Shown here: positions 24,425 through 37,479 of the stretch, piece after piece
How positions within the stretch are numbered: position 1 is the stretch's first letter
Layout: each line of letters starts with the position of its first letter
Position numbers and translations under genes: made by a program
The notes under the pieces: generated by a model
The model's database searches: none
What the model saw: only the letters and a program-made list of their open reading frames with translations
What the model was told of the DNA's origin: nothing
Source of the DNA: Nageia nagi
Lineage: Eukaryota; Pinophyta
Length of the DNA: 64,000 nucleotides
NCBI GenBank assembly: GCA_050084985.1
Contig: JBITNC010000001.1
Location: 105,710,001-105,774,000, forward strand
Direction: 5' to 3'

Positions 24425-24884
24425 CTTTATTTGGTAATATCTTGATTCGAAATCCCATTTTATAAAAATTCTAGCATCAAATGAATTAAAGAAAATGATA
24501 AAAAATTTCTAATATAAAATAACGAATAATAATAAAATTGTTACTATGAAGTTATATGTGTATGTCTTGTTTGTTTCATGACTATGACTATGATAACTAT
24601 GAAATAAAAAAACATCATTCAAGCACTCTTTCTATGTTAAATTTGTATTATATATATTCTAAATCTAACATAATCATCCAAAATAGATTTTAAGATCATT
24701 TTAAAATTAAAATATGTGAAAATGTGGATTTTATCACTTCATTTTGAATTCCTCTCTCTGTCATTGACATCCTAGATTGGGACACTATGTGTCTAATAAT
24801 AAATGGGAGGTATTGCATTCCTAAGTTTCGAGGAGATAAATAAATAAATAAGGCGAATAATTTTTGTTTAACACCACCTTGGAC
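24425..24884. repeat. Dispersed repeat, copy 1 (partner at 52866-53366)
   Basis: About 450 bases that align with 52866-53366, for example AATAAATGGGAGGTATTGCATTCC near 24800 and 53280 (shared core GGGAGGTATTGCATTCC). No coding potential and no obvious terminal repeats. Together with the 23632-23780 block it forms a collinear pair with 50178-50290 and 52866-53366. Confidence 0.7.
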
Positions 24885-25480
24885 GCCATGGGACATGCCA
24901 TCCTAGTTTGGATGATGTTCGGTCAACAACGTTGTTGGTAGTCAAAACAAAATGGTGGATCTATCATCCACAAAGGCTCACGCAATAAGTTGGAAACTTG
25001 GAAGTCAACAAGCAGTTGGAGCGGCGGGGACCACGAGGTGGGTCCAATGTTCAATGGAATGAGACAAACACATACAGTAGTTTGCATTTTATCTATTACA
25101 CTTTCATATTGTCCATGATATTCATGTCATAGTTCAGGATGTTTATGATCTATTTTCAAGTACTGTCAACTCTTTCATGGTTTGTATTAGTCATAGTTAG
25201 ACTTAGTGTTGAAGTGATTCATTGTTTTTGGTATTTATAACAATTAATGAGTTATCTAAATTTAAATTCCATTTATTATTATGTAATCACAATTGCCAAC
25301 AACAATAATTTTTTTTCTATTTTAAAGTTTAATAGTTAAGATTATGATTGCTAAAGCATTAAGATAAGGATATTATTAATAAGAAAAGATCTTTTTCATA
25401 TTATCAAGTTTATTTAGGTGGATTCAACAAATAAAAAATATTATTCTTTGAAATGATATATAAACAAATGAGACAAAAAA
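24885..25480. other. Region without recognised gene
   Basis: Begins with a less AT-rich 180-base stretch (24890-25070, containing GGAGCGGCGGGGACCACG) that resembles gene-proximal sequence but carries no readable frame; then AT-rich non-coding DNA. Confidence 0.35.
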
Positions 25481-26028
25481 AGAAGAATTCATCGACCTTG
25501 TATATAATCAACTAACTCCACATAAAGTGTTCAAGTTGCAAAATCCTACAAAGAAAGTGTCTTGATCATGAAGAGGGACCATTTTTTAATTAATTCTATA
25601 GAAACTTTAATACCACCCTTTAGGCAAACTACTATATTTGTAATGGAGAGCATTCCTTGGTTGGCTACCCTCTCAACTAATATTCAATTATTAGGTGTTC
25701 CCTTGAGAATGGGTAGAGTTATCATATGGGTAATTCATGATTTGGCCCTTAATTTTTTATGATAGATTCCTAATTAAACCATCCATGGTTTCTTACTAGA
25801 ACTCCCCAACTTTTTATCAAACGTTGTTGAAAGTTAATCTTAATGTAGTTCGAAGGACAATTTATAAATGTAAGTACACTAAAGACTTGTAATACCTTGA
25901 AATATATAACCTTTTACATCCTCAAAATAGCTAACTAATGTGCCATTGTATGTACTAACTTAGATAAAAATACAAAAAATATTTGATACCTAGTTAACAA
26001 AAAATATCCTAACAATATATTTCTAACA
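25481..26028 (-). repeat. Probable copia LTR (3' LTR part), left edge undefined
   Basis: On the minus strand, a copia RNase H end (26170-26042) is followed by a purine run GAGGGTAG and then TGTTAGAAATATATTG, a classical polypurine tract plus LTR start at 26028. The sequence to the left is non-coding as expected for an LTR. I could not fix the other end. Confidence 0.5.
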
Positions 26029-26175
26029 CTACCCTCTAATGAAAAATTGGATATCAATCCAAGCTTATGCCTAAACATGATAACCTTATCTCTATTGAGA
26101 AGTTTCTTCATTACATCAACAACTTGTTCATTTGTAGAATAATACTCAAGGCTATTTTTTTTATGCTTAGAAACC
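26029..26175 (-). pseudogene. Ty1/copia RNase H C-terminus fragment
   Basis: Minus-strand translation contains EQVVDVMKKLLNRDKVIMFRH then KLGLISN and SLEGSV, matching the usual ADxxTKPL...LG...GSV end of copia polyproteins directly before the polypurine tract. The rest of the element upstream (26175-26540) is not recognisable. Separate from the copia relic at 27.9-29 kb, which has its own C-terminal end. Confidence 0.75.
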
Positions 26176-26539
26176 TACCAAATATAGTGATATTTTTTTT
26201 TCCTAAAATTGAAGAAATTGACATTCATAAAAAAAACCTAGATTTTTGAAAGGGTCTTTGTCCCTTGTACAAAATTGAGTCATTTACAATACATGTATGA
26301 TATATACTAAAATAGCATAAAGTATAGACCTATAGAAAATGTAATATAACTATGACCCATTGATTACAATAAAATGCAACACCTAATATGCATACATATA
26401 TCATACTAGATAACACATCTAAGGATAGAGAGTTGTGAATACAAACAAAATTCTAAATCTTTTAAATCTTCAAGTTTCCTTTGGTTTGTATGATCTGATC
26501 AGTTTTGAAAGAACAAGTATATAAGACTAAATTCTTAAT

Positions 26540-27890
<1,351 letters not shown>

Positions 27891-28970
27891 AATTTAACCT
27901 TCAATCTTCCAATTGAGGGCAACTTCACTAACCCAATAGAATCCTTAAGCTTGCAGAATAAAGCTTCAGGAAGGGGCTTCATGAATAAGTCAATGGAGTT
28001 AAGGATCGATGGACAATATTGCAATTGTAGGATACCATCCAGGACCTTTAACATGAGTGAGCCTTCTCATACCCAATTTCTTTCAAAAGATGCCTCAACC
28101 AAATGGCTTTCTAGGTTGTGACTAACATGGTTCAATATTTTTCCTTTATGGTTGAGAGAGAAGTAGTAGGAAACTTCTTGGAATCCCAAGAGATAGTACC
28201 AAAACCAATGCTAAACATATAAGCAAAGGTTGATTTCTTTTCATCTTTATCTCCTCCATAGTTAGAATTTGAGTACCTTGAGAGAAAAAATTAGGGTAAC
28301 TTGGAATAATTGAGAGCAAGATCCTTTGTTCTCATAAAATACCTCAAGATTTGCTTAACAACATTGAGATGCTCAACATACCATTTTTGCATAAAGTATG
28401 TCATAAGATTTACTATAAAGATAATATATATCCTAGATAAAGTTAAATAAAGTATATTGCTAATTAATTTCCTATAAAACATCGCATTTGCCAATTGAGA
28501 GTTGAAGCTAAGAGAAAGAGTGATTCCATGAGAGATTGGGATAGCAACAAGTTTTGACTCCTCTATTCCAAACTTTTACAATATATTTAAGATATACTTA
28601 GATTAACTAAGGTAAGTACAATCCTTCTATTGGTAAACTTGCATTCCAAGGTAGTTATGTAAAAAACCAAGATCAATTATTTCAAATATTGCCTTAAATT
28701 TGGATATGTACTCTTGGATGATTTCATTATTATTTTTGTGATTAAAATATCATCCACATAAGGAATAATTAATATCAAGTCTTTTTCCTAATTGAGCACA
28801 TATAGATCTTAATCAAAAAAGCACTTGGAGAACCCAATATCCACAAAGTATCCTAAAAGCTTTTTGTACCAAACTCTAGGTGTTTGCTTAAGTCCATATA
28901 CAAACCTCTTTAGCTTGCATAGAAGGGATTATTTATCTTTCATAAAAAAGTTTTGATATGTGTTTTGGTA
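27891..28970 (-). pseudogene. Ty1/copia RT-RNase H relic
   Basis: Minus-strand order: CKLKRFVYGLKQTPRVWYKK near 28920 (KSLYGLKQAPRAWY block), an active-site region near 28770, FYRKLISNILYLTLSRIYI near 28460, HLNVVKQILRYFMRTKDLAL near 28350, an RNase H region near 28200, and the LFMKPLPEALFCKLKDSIGL end near 27980. Frameshifts and stops throughout. The 5' part stops abruptly near 28970, where unrelated sequence begins. Confidence 0.85.
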
Positions 28971-30150
28971 TCACCTAGGGTTTTATTGTAAATGAACTAA
29001 AATCACATAAATATTTGCTATACAATTTATCTAAGCGAAATAACTCAAAGAGACATATATGAATGAGGGAATATCTTAGTGTAGTGATAGAATAATGAAA
29101 TTACATTGATGTTTAGATGTGAAATAAAGCTACATGTACTAAATAGAAAGGAATCAATTCAAAGATAAATACATGTGTGCCCCTACTTGTATCTATGTTG
29201 AGGATATGATGGAAAAATTTATCAAAGAATAATGATCTTGTTGTGCAAAGCCCAAGGCCAACTACAAAAGAAACACTAGCATAGATGTAGATCTCTCAAA
29301 CCTCAACATGGGGATGAATATCAATGCGAGCATGAATATTTTTGAAGAATTAGATTTTCCAATGAGGATTGATGATAATAGATGTGATGATAAGTCAAAT
29401 TGAGTATATTATTACAAAGTAAATAATAGATATTCGCTCAAGTGATAACAAGATTCTAGTCTCAATAGGTGGCATTTCAAAAAACCCAAGTGTAGGGTAT
29501 TGACTATTGAGATGTAATCTTGACATGCTTTCCTTAGGTTAGAGATACTTTCATTTGTATAAATCATGATTCACCATTTCAACCCTTAAATATTGGTTGA
29601 ATTCATTTCAATGTATCTAACATAAAATATAAGAACATAACCTAAGAAATATGTGATAATATACTAAAATATGAGTAAATGTGATTAAATGTATATCTAA
29701 AGTTGCACTTAAGTGGGACTATATTAAGGGGACCACTTTTATGTGTCAAAATATGCCCCCTTTGTAAGTATAATGAAATTGAATATTGAAATGATATTAT
29801 TCTTGCAAAGGAAGTAAATGTAAAGAGAGGAAAATTTGACACTTCTCTTGTTTAGTTGTTCAGATCATCAAGGATTTGATGATGTATATTACTCTCTCTT
29901 TGTCTTAGTTATGAGATGTAAAGGCTTGCATGTAGTAGAATCAACCAAGATCAAATAATGAAATCTAAAAATGAGAGGCACATACTTTCAAGAACATATA
30001 TGATTGTTAACTCATAAAAGGTATAACAATGAATAGTAAGAGAGAACAACATAGCATTTCATCAAATGATATAGCAATAATTGACATTTTATTGATAACA
30101 CTAAATATAGAAATACTCAATATTTTATTCTTAAATTCATACATAAGAAT
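28971..30150. other. Non-coding region, element not identified
   Basis: No frame with recognised motifs on either strand. Texture resembles the untranslated parts of LTR elements, but I found no matching LTR pair. The minus-strand frame at 29842-29642 is not recognised. Confidence 0.35.
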
Positions 30151-30169
30151 TCATGATAAAGATGTGTCC

Positions 30170-30490
30170 ACATTGTCATGGGATGCATGACACATTCCTA
30201 GATGGAACACATGCAAACAAAATCATATATGTTAACATCATCATGACATACATGCCCCATTATTAGATGTAACATAAGAATCAAGAAGGATAACATGGTG
30301 ACAGTTAGTTGAGACCTAATTGACAAAGGTGACTCAAAGACATGGTTGGTTTGAATATTTATGAACCATGTTATATGGTATGTCATTCATTTTCATGAGG
30401 TACATGACCCATTCTTAGATGTGATTTATGAGTGATGGTTAGTTGAGACCCAACCAACAAAGGTGACTCGGTGATGATTAGTTTGTAGCC
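30170..30490. repeat. Degenerate tandem repeat of about 153 bp
   Basis: Two clear copies, starting near 30240 and 30394, share CATGA..TACATG.CCCATT, TTAGATGT, GTTAGTTGAGACC and CAAAGGTGACTC in the same order; a third, partial copy (GCATGACACATTCCTAGATGG) precedes them near 30185. Confidence 0.6.
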
Positions 30491-31536
30491 TCAAGGGTGT
30501 AACCAATAACTTTTAAGAAGAATTTTGATTGATGTGAATCTTTGAAAAGTTTCCACATCCTTCAATTTGTATTACTTATTCTCAAAAGTTGTTCCACCAA
30601 ATTGATGAAAATTGCTTAAGCACCTTTCATAAAATCCAATCATATTATTGATTTTTTATAATGCTTAATAAATATGTCACCTAGATCACTTGAATTCAAA
30701 TATATATTGTAGAGATACTATCATGTATATGATGCATGGGCATTCATCATGTGAATATGGTTGGTGGATACTAAAGGATCAAATCTAATACTAGAGTATG
30801 CAATCATAGGATGCTATTGAGATGTTGTATCTACATTTATCCTAGAGAAAGTGAGATATAGGAATTAGTATGCATAATTCATCATTCCATGTGAATTATG
30901 AGTGAGGGGAGAAGTACTTGGTGTAAACATAGATGTAGACATAGCATGTAAGAACTCTCAACTTGTATAATTATAGGAGAATAGAAGAATATAAGATGGA
31001 TTTTAATTCCAAGGGAAAACAAACATGGTAGTAGATAAGATTCTCTAGGTGAAGATAGGTTGGAGGATTAGGTAAAGATAGTTAGGAGGATTGCCAATTA
31101 TTAACAAGGATTTTAAGGGATCTAAGATGTTGAGGAAAGTTAAGTAAGTGTATTCAAGGAGGGGTTAGGGTTAGGAAAGTTTGTCATGATCCCTTATAAG
31201 GGCTTTATGCAGGTATTTTCATTTTGGATTCTATAATTTCATCTTTATACATCTTATGTGATAATAATTATCAAATAAGAGGAAGAGCAAGGAACATTAG
31301 AGGAAGCATGTAGGAAAAATTAAAGAGAGAGCTCAAATTTATTTCATATCTAATGTAAGATGAAGAGATATGGATTTGAATATTATAGAACATCATGAAA
31401 GAAAATTGAGAAGAGGGAGCTACAAATTGGTAAGAGGAAATTTCTTATATCAATGCATACTATTATTGCATATTGTGATATCGAAATTGATGAAGACATG
31501 TTCACTACTTCATTTATATCTTGGAAAATGTGTGGT
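30491..31536. other. Non-coding region left of the gypsy element
   Basis: AT-rich; a GGGTTAGGGTTAGG stretch near 31163 is too short to be telomeric. A 64-codon plus-strand frame at 31370-31564 crosses the LTR boundary and is not considered real. Confidence 0.4.
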
Positions 31537-31895
31537 TGTTATGAATATTGCAAAAATGAAATGAATATTGATTTGAAATAGGAAAATGAAAACTATCTAT
31601 TGGAAATAACAAAGCATGTGCTAGTAAATAGAACATGAAATAGCATCAATAAGTAGATAAGGATAGGATTTTCTTAAATAGTAATAGAATCATAGGCTGC
31701 TTCGAGGGGGCTACCTCCTTACAACTCCAAAGATAAAAAATAATGTCCAAGATGCATTTTTTGACACAATTCTATCTATTTATATTAAACTAACCCTAAC
31801 CCTAATAGTAATGCAAAATCAAGCCTTGCCCTTACAATCACAATATTACGATTTATAACATAGGTCAATAATTTAATAAAATACTAATACTAACA
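31537..31895 (-). repeat. Gypsy 3' LTR
   Basis: Starts TGTTATGA and ends CTAACA in plus-strand reading, an inverted TGTTA/TAACA pair. It aligns with 36671-37051; relative to that copy it lacks 22 bases just after TGTTATGA. CCCTAACCCTAA near 31790 is part of the LTR, not telomeric. Confidence 0.85.
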
Positions 31896-31899
31896 CTAA

Positions 31900-32960
31900 G
31901 GATTTTTGGCGATAAGTTTGTAGCCTCAAAAAGACCATGTCATCTACCTAGAACTCTCTTTCCACATGTTGCTAATCAACTTGTTGTTTCATATAGTGTT
32001 GGGCTATCTGAAGGTTATCCTTGAGCAAATGAAGAATATCATCTCGAGTAACTAAAGTTGAGTCAACTACCTAAACTTTACTAGTACTTACAACATATGA
32101 GGTGACTGTTGGTGGAGCTTGACCATACACTGGTAGTAGAATGATAAGATGTATTATACCATCACTCAACCAAGGGAAACCATCATACCCAATGCATAGG
32201 TTGTGCAAAAGCAAAATAACATAAATATGTTTCCAAGCATTTGTTGATAATTTTAATCTAACCATCAATTTGTGGGTGATATGCTGAGCTCATGTTTATT
32301 TGGGTACCTTGTAGTTTAAAAAGATCTTACCAAAAATGAATTGTAAAAGTGGGATCATGATCATTGAAAATCATCTCTAGCATGCCACGTAGTTTGGAAA
32401 TTGTATCCAAGAATAATTATGCCACTATCATTGCTTTATGGGGATGAGCCAATGAACCAAAATAAGCATATTTGGATAACTAATCAACCACCACTAGAAT
32501 AACTTATTTACCATGAGATTTAGGAAGGCCTTCAATGAAATCCATTGAGATATCGATCCATGTACGGGTAGGTATGGGAAGAGGTTAAAGGAGTCTTGAA
32601 GTACCCACTATCTCACCCTTTTGTCATTGACACACATCACAAGCTACCACAAACTACTTCATATCCAATGTCATACCTATCTAATAGAATGACCATGCCA
32701 CTCATTTATAAGTTTACAAAAATCCTTCATGTCCTAATGTAGGTGTGGAATGCAATTTGGAAAGTATTTCTAATTTACATTTTGAAGGAGATGGTAATAA
32801 AATTCAACCTTTGAATCTCAGAATACCATCATGCCATGTATGGTGTGGTTTACTCATGGGGTCTTGAGTGATCTATTTTAGCAATTCTTGCATGGAGCTA
32901 TCCTCTACCCACTCTTGTTTAACTTTATCCAACCATTAAGGTATAGGATATGAATGAGCT
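31900..32960 (-). pseudogene. Gypsy integrase relic
   Basis: Minus-strand blocks: a zinc-finger end with ACDVCQ near 32635, then ISMDFIEGLPKS near 32545 holding the first catalytic Asp, VVVD near 32500, LGTQINM-like and AYHPQIDGQTK-like sequence near 32290-32250, and PLAEWWYNTSYHS-like sequence near 32170. The frame changes repeatedly and stops interrupt it, so no integrase could be made. Integrase would insert the cDNA into the chromosome. Confidence 0.75.
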
Positions 32961-32967
32961 TGCAGTG

Positions 32968-33513
32968 CTACTTGATCTCTATATTTTTTGGACAAAGCAT
33001 TGGTAACACATTCTCCTTATCTTTATGGTATATTATCTCATAATCATACCCCAATAGTTTGGTCACCCATTTTTGTTGCTTAGGTGTAAAAATACATTGC
33101 TTAATAAAAAATTTCAAAATGTGATGATTTGTGAGGATGATGAAATGACAACTAATGAGATATGGTCTCCAATGTTGAACTACGTGAATGATGGTAAGCA
33201 TTTCTTTTTCATCAGTGGATTTACCCAATTTTTTTTTGGAGAGTGCTCTACTAGTGAATGCCAAGGGATGCTCCTCCTGCATTAATACTACCCCAATTCC
33301 TACTCCACAAGCATCACTTTCTATCACAAAGGTTTTAGAAAAATCTAGCATTGCTAATATCGAGGTGGTACACATCACCTCCTTGAGCTTAAGGAAAGCT
33401 ACCTTAGCTTGAGGGGACAATTGGAATGCATTCTTTTTCAACAACATGGTTAGAGGTGCTACAATCTTGACATAATCATTCGCAAATTTCCTATAATAAC
33501 TTGTAAACCCCAA
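32968..33513 (-). pseudogene. Gypsy RNase H segment (open 181 codons)
   Basis: The longest open frame of the window. It starts at the RT end (GFTSYYRKFANDY, the thumb/connection block), continues with FQLSPQAKVAFLKLKEVM, and the RNase H-like domain VIESDACGVGIGVVLMQEEH, PLAFTSRALS, STDEKEMLTIIHVVQHWRPY and ILTNHHILKFF, ending in KENVLPMLCPK. The first catalytic Asp is present (ESDA), but the later Asp of the TDHxSLK block is Asn (TNHH), so even this open part would probably be inactive. It is a remnant of a longer polyprotein, not an independent gene. Confidence 0.85.
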
Positions 33514-34560
33514 GAATCTTCAGAGACTTTTCAAAGATGTAGGAATAGACTAGTTTTGCATGTTAGTAATCTTTTGTGGATCCACCTTAACTCCCTCTTC
33601 AAATATAACATGGCCTAAGTAGTCAATTTTCCTCTTGTTGAATGAACATTTTGATTTTTTTGCATATAGCTGGTGTTTCTTCAAAATTTGTAAGGTTGGT
33701 CAACATGTGCCACATGTTCTTGCCATATCTTACTATAGATTAAGATGTCATCAAAGAAAACTAAAATGAACTTCCTGAGGAATGGAAAAAACACCTGATT
33801 CATTAAACTTTGAAATGTGTATGGAGCATTTTTGAGGCCAAAAGGCATGACGAAGAACTCATAATGGCCCTCATGGGTGTGAAATGCAATTTTTGATATA
33901 TCCTCCTTCTTGAGTTAGATTTGTTGATACCCAAATCATAGGTCTAGCTTGGAAAAATATCTTACCCCATGCAGTTCATCCAATAATTCATCAATGATTG
34001 GGATGGGGAATTTATCCTTGATGGTGATTTTGTTGAGGGCCCTAAAATCCACACACATATGCTAGGAACCATCTTTCTTATGAACCAATATAATTGGAGA
34101 AGAATATGGGCTTACGCTAGGTCAAATTACTCCTGCATCCAATAATTTCTTAACCAATTTTTCAATTTCATTTTTCTATAAACAAGGATATCGATAAGGA
34201 TGAATGCTTATTGGGTGACTTCTCAAAACCAACTGGATAGCATGATCTTGTGATCATTGGGGTGGTAAGCCCCTTGGTTTCTTAAAGGTACTTGAATGCT
34301 TACTTAAGATGGGCTACAGATCCTTAGGCTCTTTGATTTCAAATTTAATGATTGATAGAGTATAATTGTGCTAGCATCCCTTTTTCAATTTTTCATAGGA
34401 TCTTTTCCATGCAATGTGAGCTCACAATTCATATAGATCCACCCCGTAATCACTTGAGAGTATGGTCTTGTTCATCTATTTTGAGGGTCGTCCATATCTC
34501 TACAAAATTCCATTATATAATACCGAAAGTCCTTAGCCTTTATACCCCCAAAACTATATC
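33514..34560 (-). pseudogene. Gypsy reverse transcriptase relic
   Basis: Contains [12 protein letters not shown] near 33750 (the YxDD box with Phe-Phe-Asp-Asp), the DPQKI...LRRFLG region near 33560 and an earlier block near 34050-33900 corresponding to [11 protein letters not shown] and DLDLGYQQI. Several stops and frameshifts. Copy B at 57964-59010 preserves the same lesions. Confidence 0.8.
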
Positions 34561-35905
34561 ACATCCCCAAGTGGTAAAGCATACATGTCACTTTTCAAAG
34601 TATAGTGGTCAATGCTCAGTTTGACATTGTGACACATGCCTTTACATGCTATTTTTCCTCCATTACCAACCATAACCCCAAAATTATTTGTAGGGTGGAT
34701 GTAATAGTCAGCAACCTTAGTCACTCATGGATCAATGAAATTATGAGTACTTCTTTAATCCAATAATATTATGAGAGGGTGCTTTTTAAGAAACCCTTTG
34801 ACCTTCATTGTTTGAGGGGTGGTAATTCCTACCAATGCATTGTAAGAGATAACTAGGGCCTCCTCATCTAGAATTTCCTTTGTAGCCTCTTCAGGTGCAC
34901 TCTCATATTCCTCCTTACTATGAACATCAACATCAAGCAAATGTAACTTTTGTTGCATACAATGATGACCATGAACAAATGTTTCATCATAATTATAGCA
35001 AAAGCCCTTCTTTCAATGCTCTTCCATTTCTTCCCACATCAACTTCTTAGTTTGTATTGTGCAATTTGGTGGTGGGGTACTTGTGTTATTAGAGTAATGG
35101 GAAATATTATGTGTTTTGGTGAATGGAGGTCTTGCATTTCATCGATGAGTATTGGCTTTATCTTCAATAAGCTTTGCCAAGGTAATAGCATCCATCATAG
35201 TTTTGGGATTAAACATTTTGACCTCTGGTTTAATTTCTTCCTTTAAGCCATTAATAAAACAACTTGTGAAAATGCATCATCCAACCTCTTTGTGTGATTT
35301 TCCAATTTATCAAACTAATTTTGGTATTCTTTGACTATTGTAGTTTGATGTAACTTGGTCAATGCCCCTGTGAAGTCTTTATAGTCACTAGAACCAAAAT
35401 AGATCAATAATTATTGAGTGAATTCATCCCATGAAGGAGAAAGATGCATTTTTGAGTAACATTGGTGCCATTAGAGAGCCTCATATTCCAAATGAAAAGA
35501 TGCCATATACACCTTCAAATCCTTTAGGATTTTGTTCAATGTGAAATACTATCTAGCTTTATAAATCTAGCTAGTGGGATTATCTCCATCAAATTGAGAA
35601 AAATCCAATTTGGTTGTGTGGGGAAGAATGAAACCACCTTGTTGTATTTGAAAGTTATGATGATACCCTTATGGATTTCCTAACTACACTAATTGCTGTG
35701 AGCTAGATGCATTGTTGGTATGATTGAGACTTAGTTGAACACTATCACATTTACTATTAAGGGCTTGTATTTGTGTTTGTATTTATTGAATTTATACTTT
35801 GAATGTATTAGTAAGTTTATCTACCATTTGTTAGATCATAGTTTGAAATTTCATCATGGTAGGATCAGCTTGTGCTACTATTTGAGATCTTATTTCAAGT
35901 GCCAT
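34561..35905 (-). pseudogene. Gypsy gag-protease relic
   Basis: Gag can start at ATG 35905 (MALEIRSQIVAQADPTMMKF) and shows LDFSQFDGDNPTSWIYKA near 35590, typical of retrotransposon gag. A zinc knuckle near 35005-34964 reads CYNYDETFVHGHHC, with Tyr replacing the second Cys. The aspartic protease part near 34720-34540 includes MVGNGGKIACKG and YALPLGG; the catalytic D-S/T-G position reads Asp-Pro-stop. One C less at about 34575 than in copy B shifts the frame. Confidence 0.75.
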
Positions 35906-36657
35906 TTTTGAAAATTTCTATTTCTAAAGTTGATATTTCTGGAAACTATTATTTTTAGAAAGTGCCCAAAAAAGTGTATAGGTGTAATATATCAAAATGA
36001 TCAGCTCAAAAAGATGATCACAATGGGATAAGTCTCTTGATGATGATTTTTGGAATCTCAAACTCTTTTTTTATGTCTATGGGTCTATTTGCTTTTATTA
36101 AAAACTGCTAAAATGGTACATATTTTTAGTTATTTAGCTCTAAAGTTTTTGTTACCTTTGAACTGCTATTTTTGGTGGCTCTAAAAAATTACATGTCATA
36201 CATTCTACTTCTTAAATCAACATTTTTTGTGTGAAGGAATGATTCTAGGGTAAGGATTATCTACTCTATAGGCTTATCTAAAACCCCTCCTATCTAACTT
36301 TCGTAAGGAAAGAGGTTATAGAGATGGCTTTTGTGACAAGTAACTTTCTAGTGGCACTTGTTGGTGCACTAAAGTTTATAGATGATTGACACAACTTCCT
36401 ATATAGTTTTCATTTATAGCCTAGATAGTCTTTTATATACCTTTTAGTACATGGAGTCCAATTTTGTGTAGGGTTCTATCTGAGACCTAGGTATTGGTGC
36501 AAAGTTTTTTGCACCTCACTTCACACACAACTTTATGGGCAAGTGTGCTTAGCCAAAAATGATAGATCCTCTTGGATATTTTAAAACCTATGGTATGGGG
36601 TTTCTAGCTTAGACCTCTAAGATTTTTTTTTCTACAGTAGAATGGCCCTAAAAAGAG

Positions 36658-36670
36658 CTCTAATACTAGA
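36658..36670 (-). promoter_or_regulatory. Primer binding site, tRNA-Met type
   Basis: Immediately inside the 5' LTR, the minus strand reads TCTAGTATTAGAGCTC, matching the usual TGGTATCAGAGC of plant elements primed by initiator tRNA-Met at 10 of 12 positions. In an active element reverse transcription would start here. Confidence 0.65.
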
Positions 36671-37051
36671 TGTTATGATGCTATAAATACAAAAAGGAAA
36701 ATATTACAAAAATGAAACAAATATTGATTTGAAATAGGAAAATGATAACTATCTATTAGAAATAACAGAGCATGCATTGGTAAATAGAACATGAAATAGC
36801 ATCAATAAGTAGATAAAGATAGGATTTTACTAAATAGTAATAGAATCATAGGCCACTTCGAGGGGGCTACCTCCTTATAACTCCAAAGGTAAAAAATAAT
36901 GTTCGATATGCATTTCTCCACACACTTCTATCTATTTATATTAAACTAAACCTAACCCTAATAGTAATGCAAAATCAGGCCCCATCCTTACAATCACAAT
37001 ATTACGGTTTACAACATAGGTTGATAATTTAATAAAATACTAATGCTAACA
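36671..37051 (-). repeat. Gypsy 5' LTR
   Basis: 381 bases from TGTTATGATG to GCTAACA. Full partner of 31537-31895. The CGAGGGGGCTACCTCC segment is unchanged in both LTRs and in copy B, which may reflect promoter-core constraint before death or chance. Confidence 0.85.
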
Positions 37052-37479
37052 CTAAAATGTTAGAATTTGGGATCCTAAAAGTGGTTGATTTATATTGTTT
37101 CCACCTTCTAGATAACTTTTAGATTGAATTCTTTGAGGAGATGAATGAGAATGTTGAATATATAATCTACTATACAAATAGTTCCAACATTTTTATCTTA
37201 AATAATTGGCATAGTTAGGCTCAAAAATGTCTAGATTCCTAGTTTTTTTTTGGAATATATTTTAAATTCTTGATTTATAGTTGAACTTGTTGACCCTTTT
37301 CCAAATCAAGAAATAAATATATTTCATCCAAACATGTAATGGTAAGGTTGAAATAAGGTACAACTCCAAGAATAATATTATGATGATTAGTTAGGAAAAT
37401 GAGAGATTATTAAAATTGGAGGAATCATCTCTAAGATAAAAATATTTTAGGTACCTCACTCTATGAGGTACAATATTAT

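Larger units (their letters stand above)
31537..37051 (-). mobile_element. Ty3/gypsy LTR retrotransposon with both LTRs
   Basis: A 5.5-kb minus-strand element: LTRs at 31537-31895 and 36671-37051, primer binding site beside the right LTR, and gag-protease-RT-RNase H-integrase in that order between them. The order RT-RNase H-integrase and motifs such as VGFTSYYRKF-like GFTSYYRKF place it in Ty3/gypsy; the gag zinc knuckle with VHGHHC and the short length resemble chromoviruses, but no chromodomain is visible. The LTRs differ at roughly 35 of 359 aligned positions by hand count, mostly transitions, so insertion is old. No target-site duplication is evident (left flank GTGGT, right flank CTAAA). 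Confidence 0.88.

Noticed and set aside
31780-31805. CCCTAACCCTAA and GGGTTAGGGTTAGG (31163) as interstitial telomere repeats
   Set aside because: Only two repeats each and not the plant TTTAGGG unit; the first is an ordinary part of the gypsy LTR.
33073-33412. Plus-strand frames of 70-74 codons inside the gypsy RNase H
   Set aside because: They are shadows of the minus-strand RNase H reading frame and are copied in the duplication at 57629-57862.
31537-37051. A chromodomain at the integrase C-terminus
   Set aside because: The region before the 3' LTR (32100-31900, minus) is too degraded and I could not see the aromatic cage residues; chromovirus membership is therefore left open.
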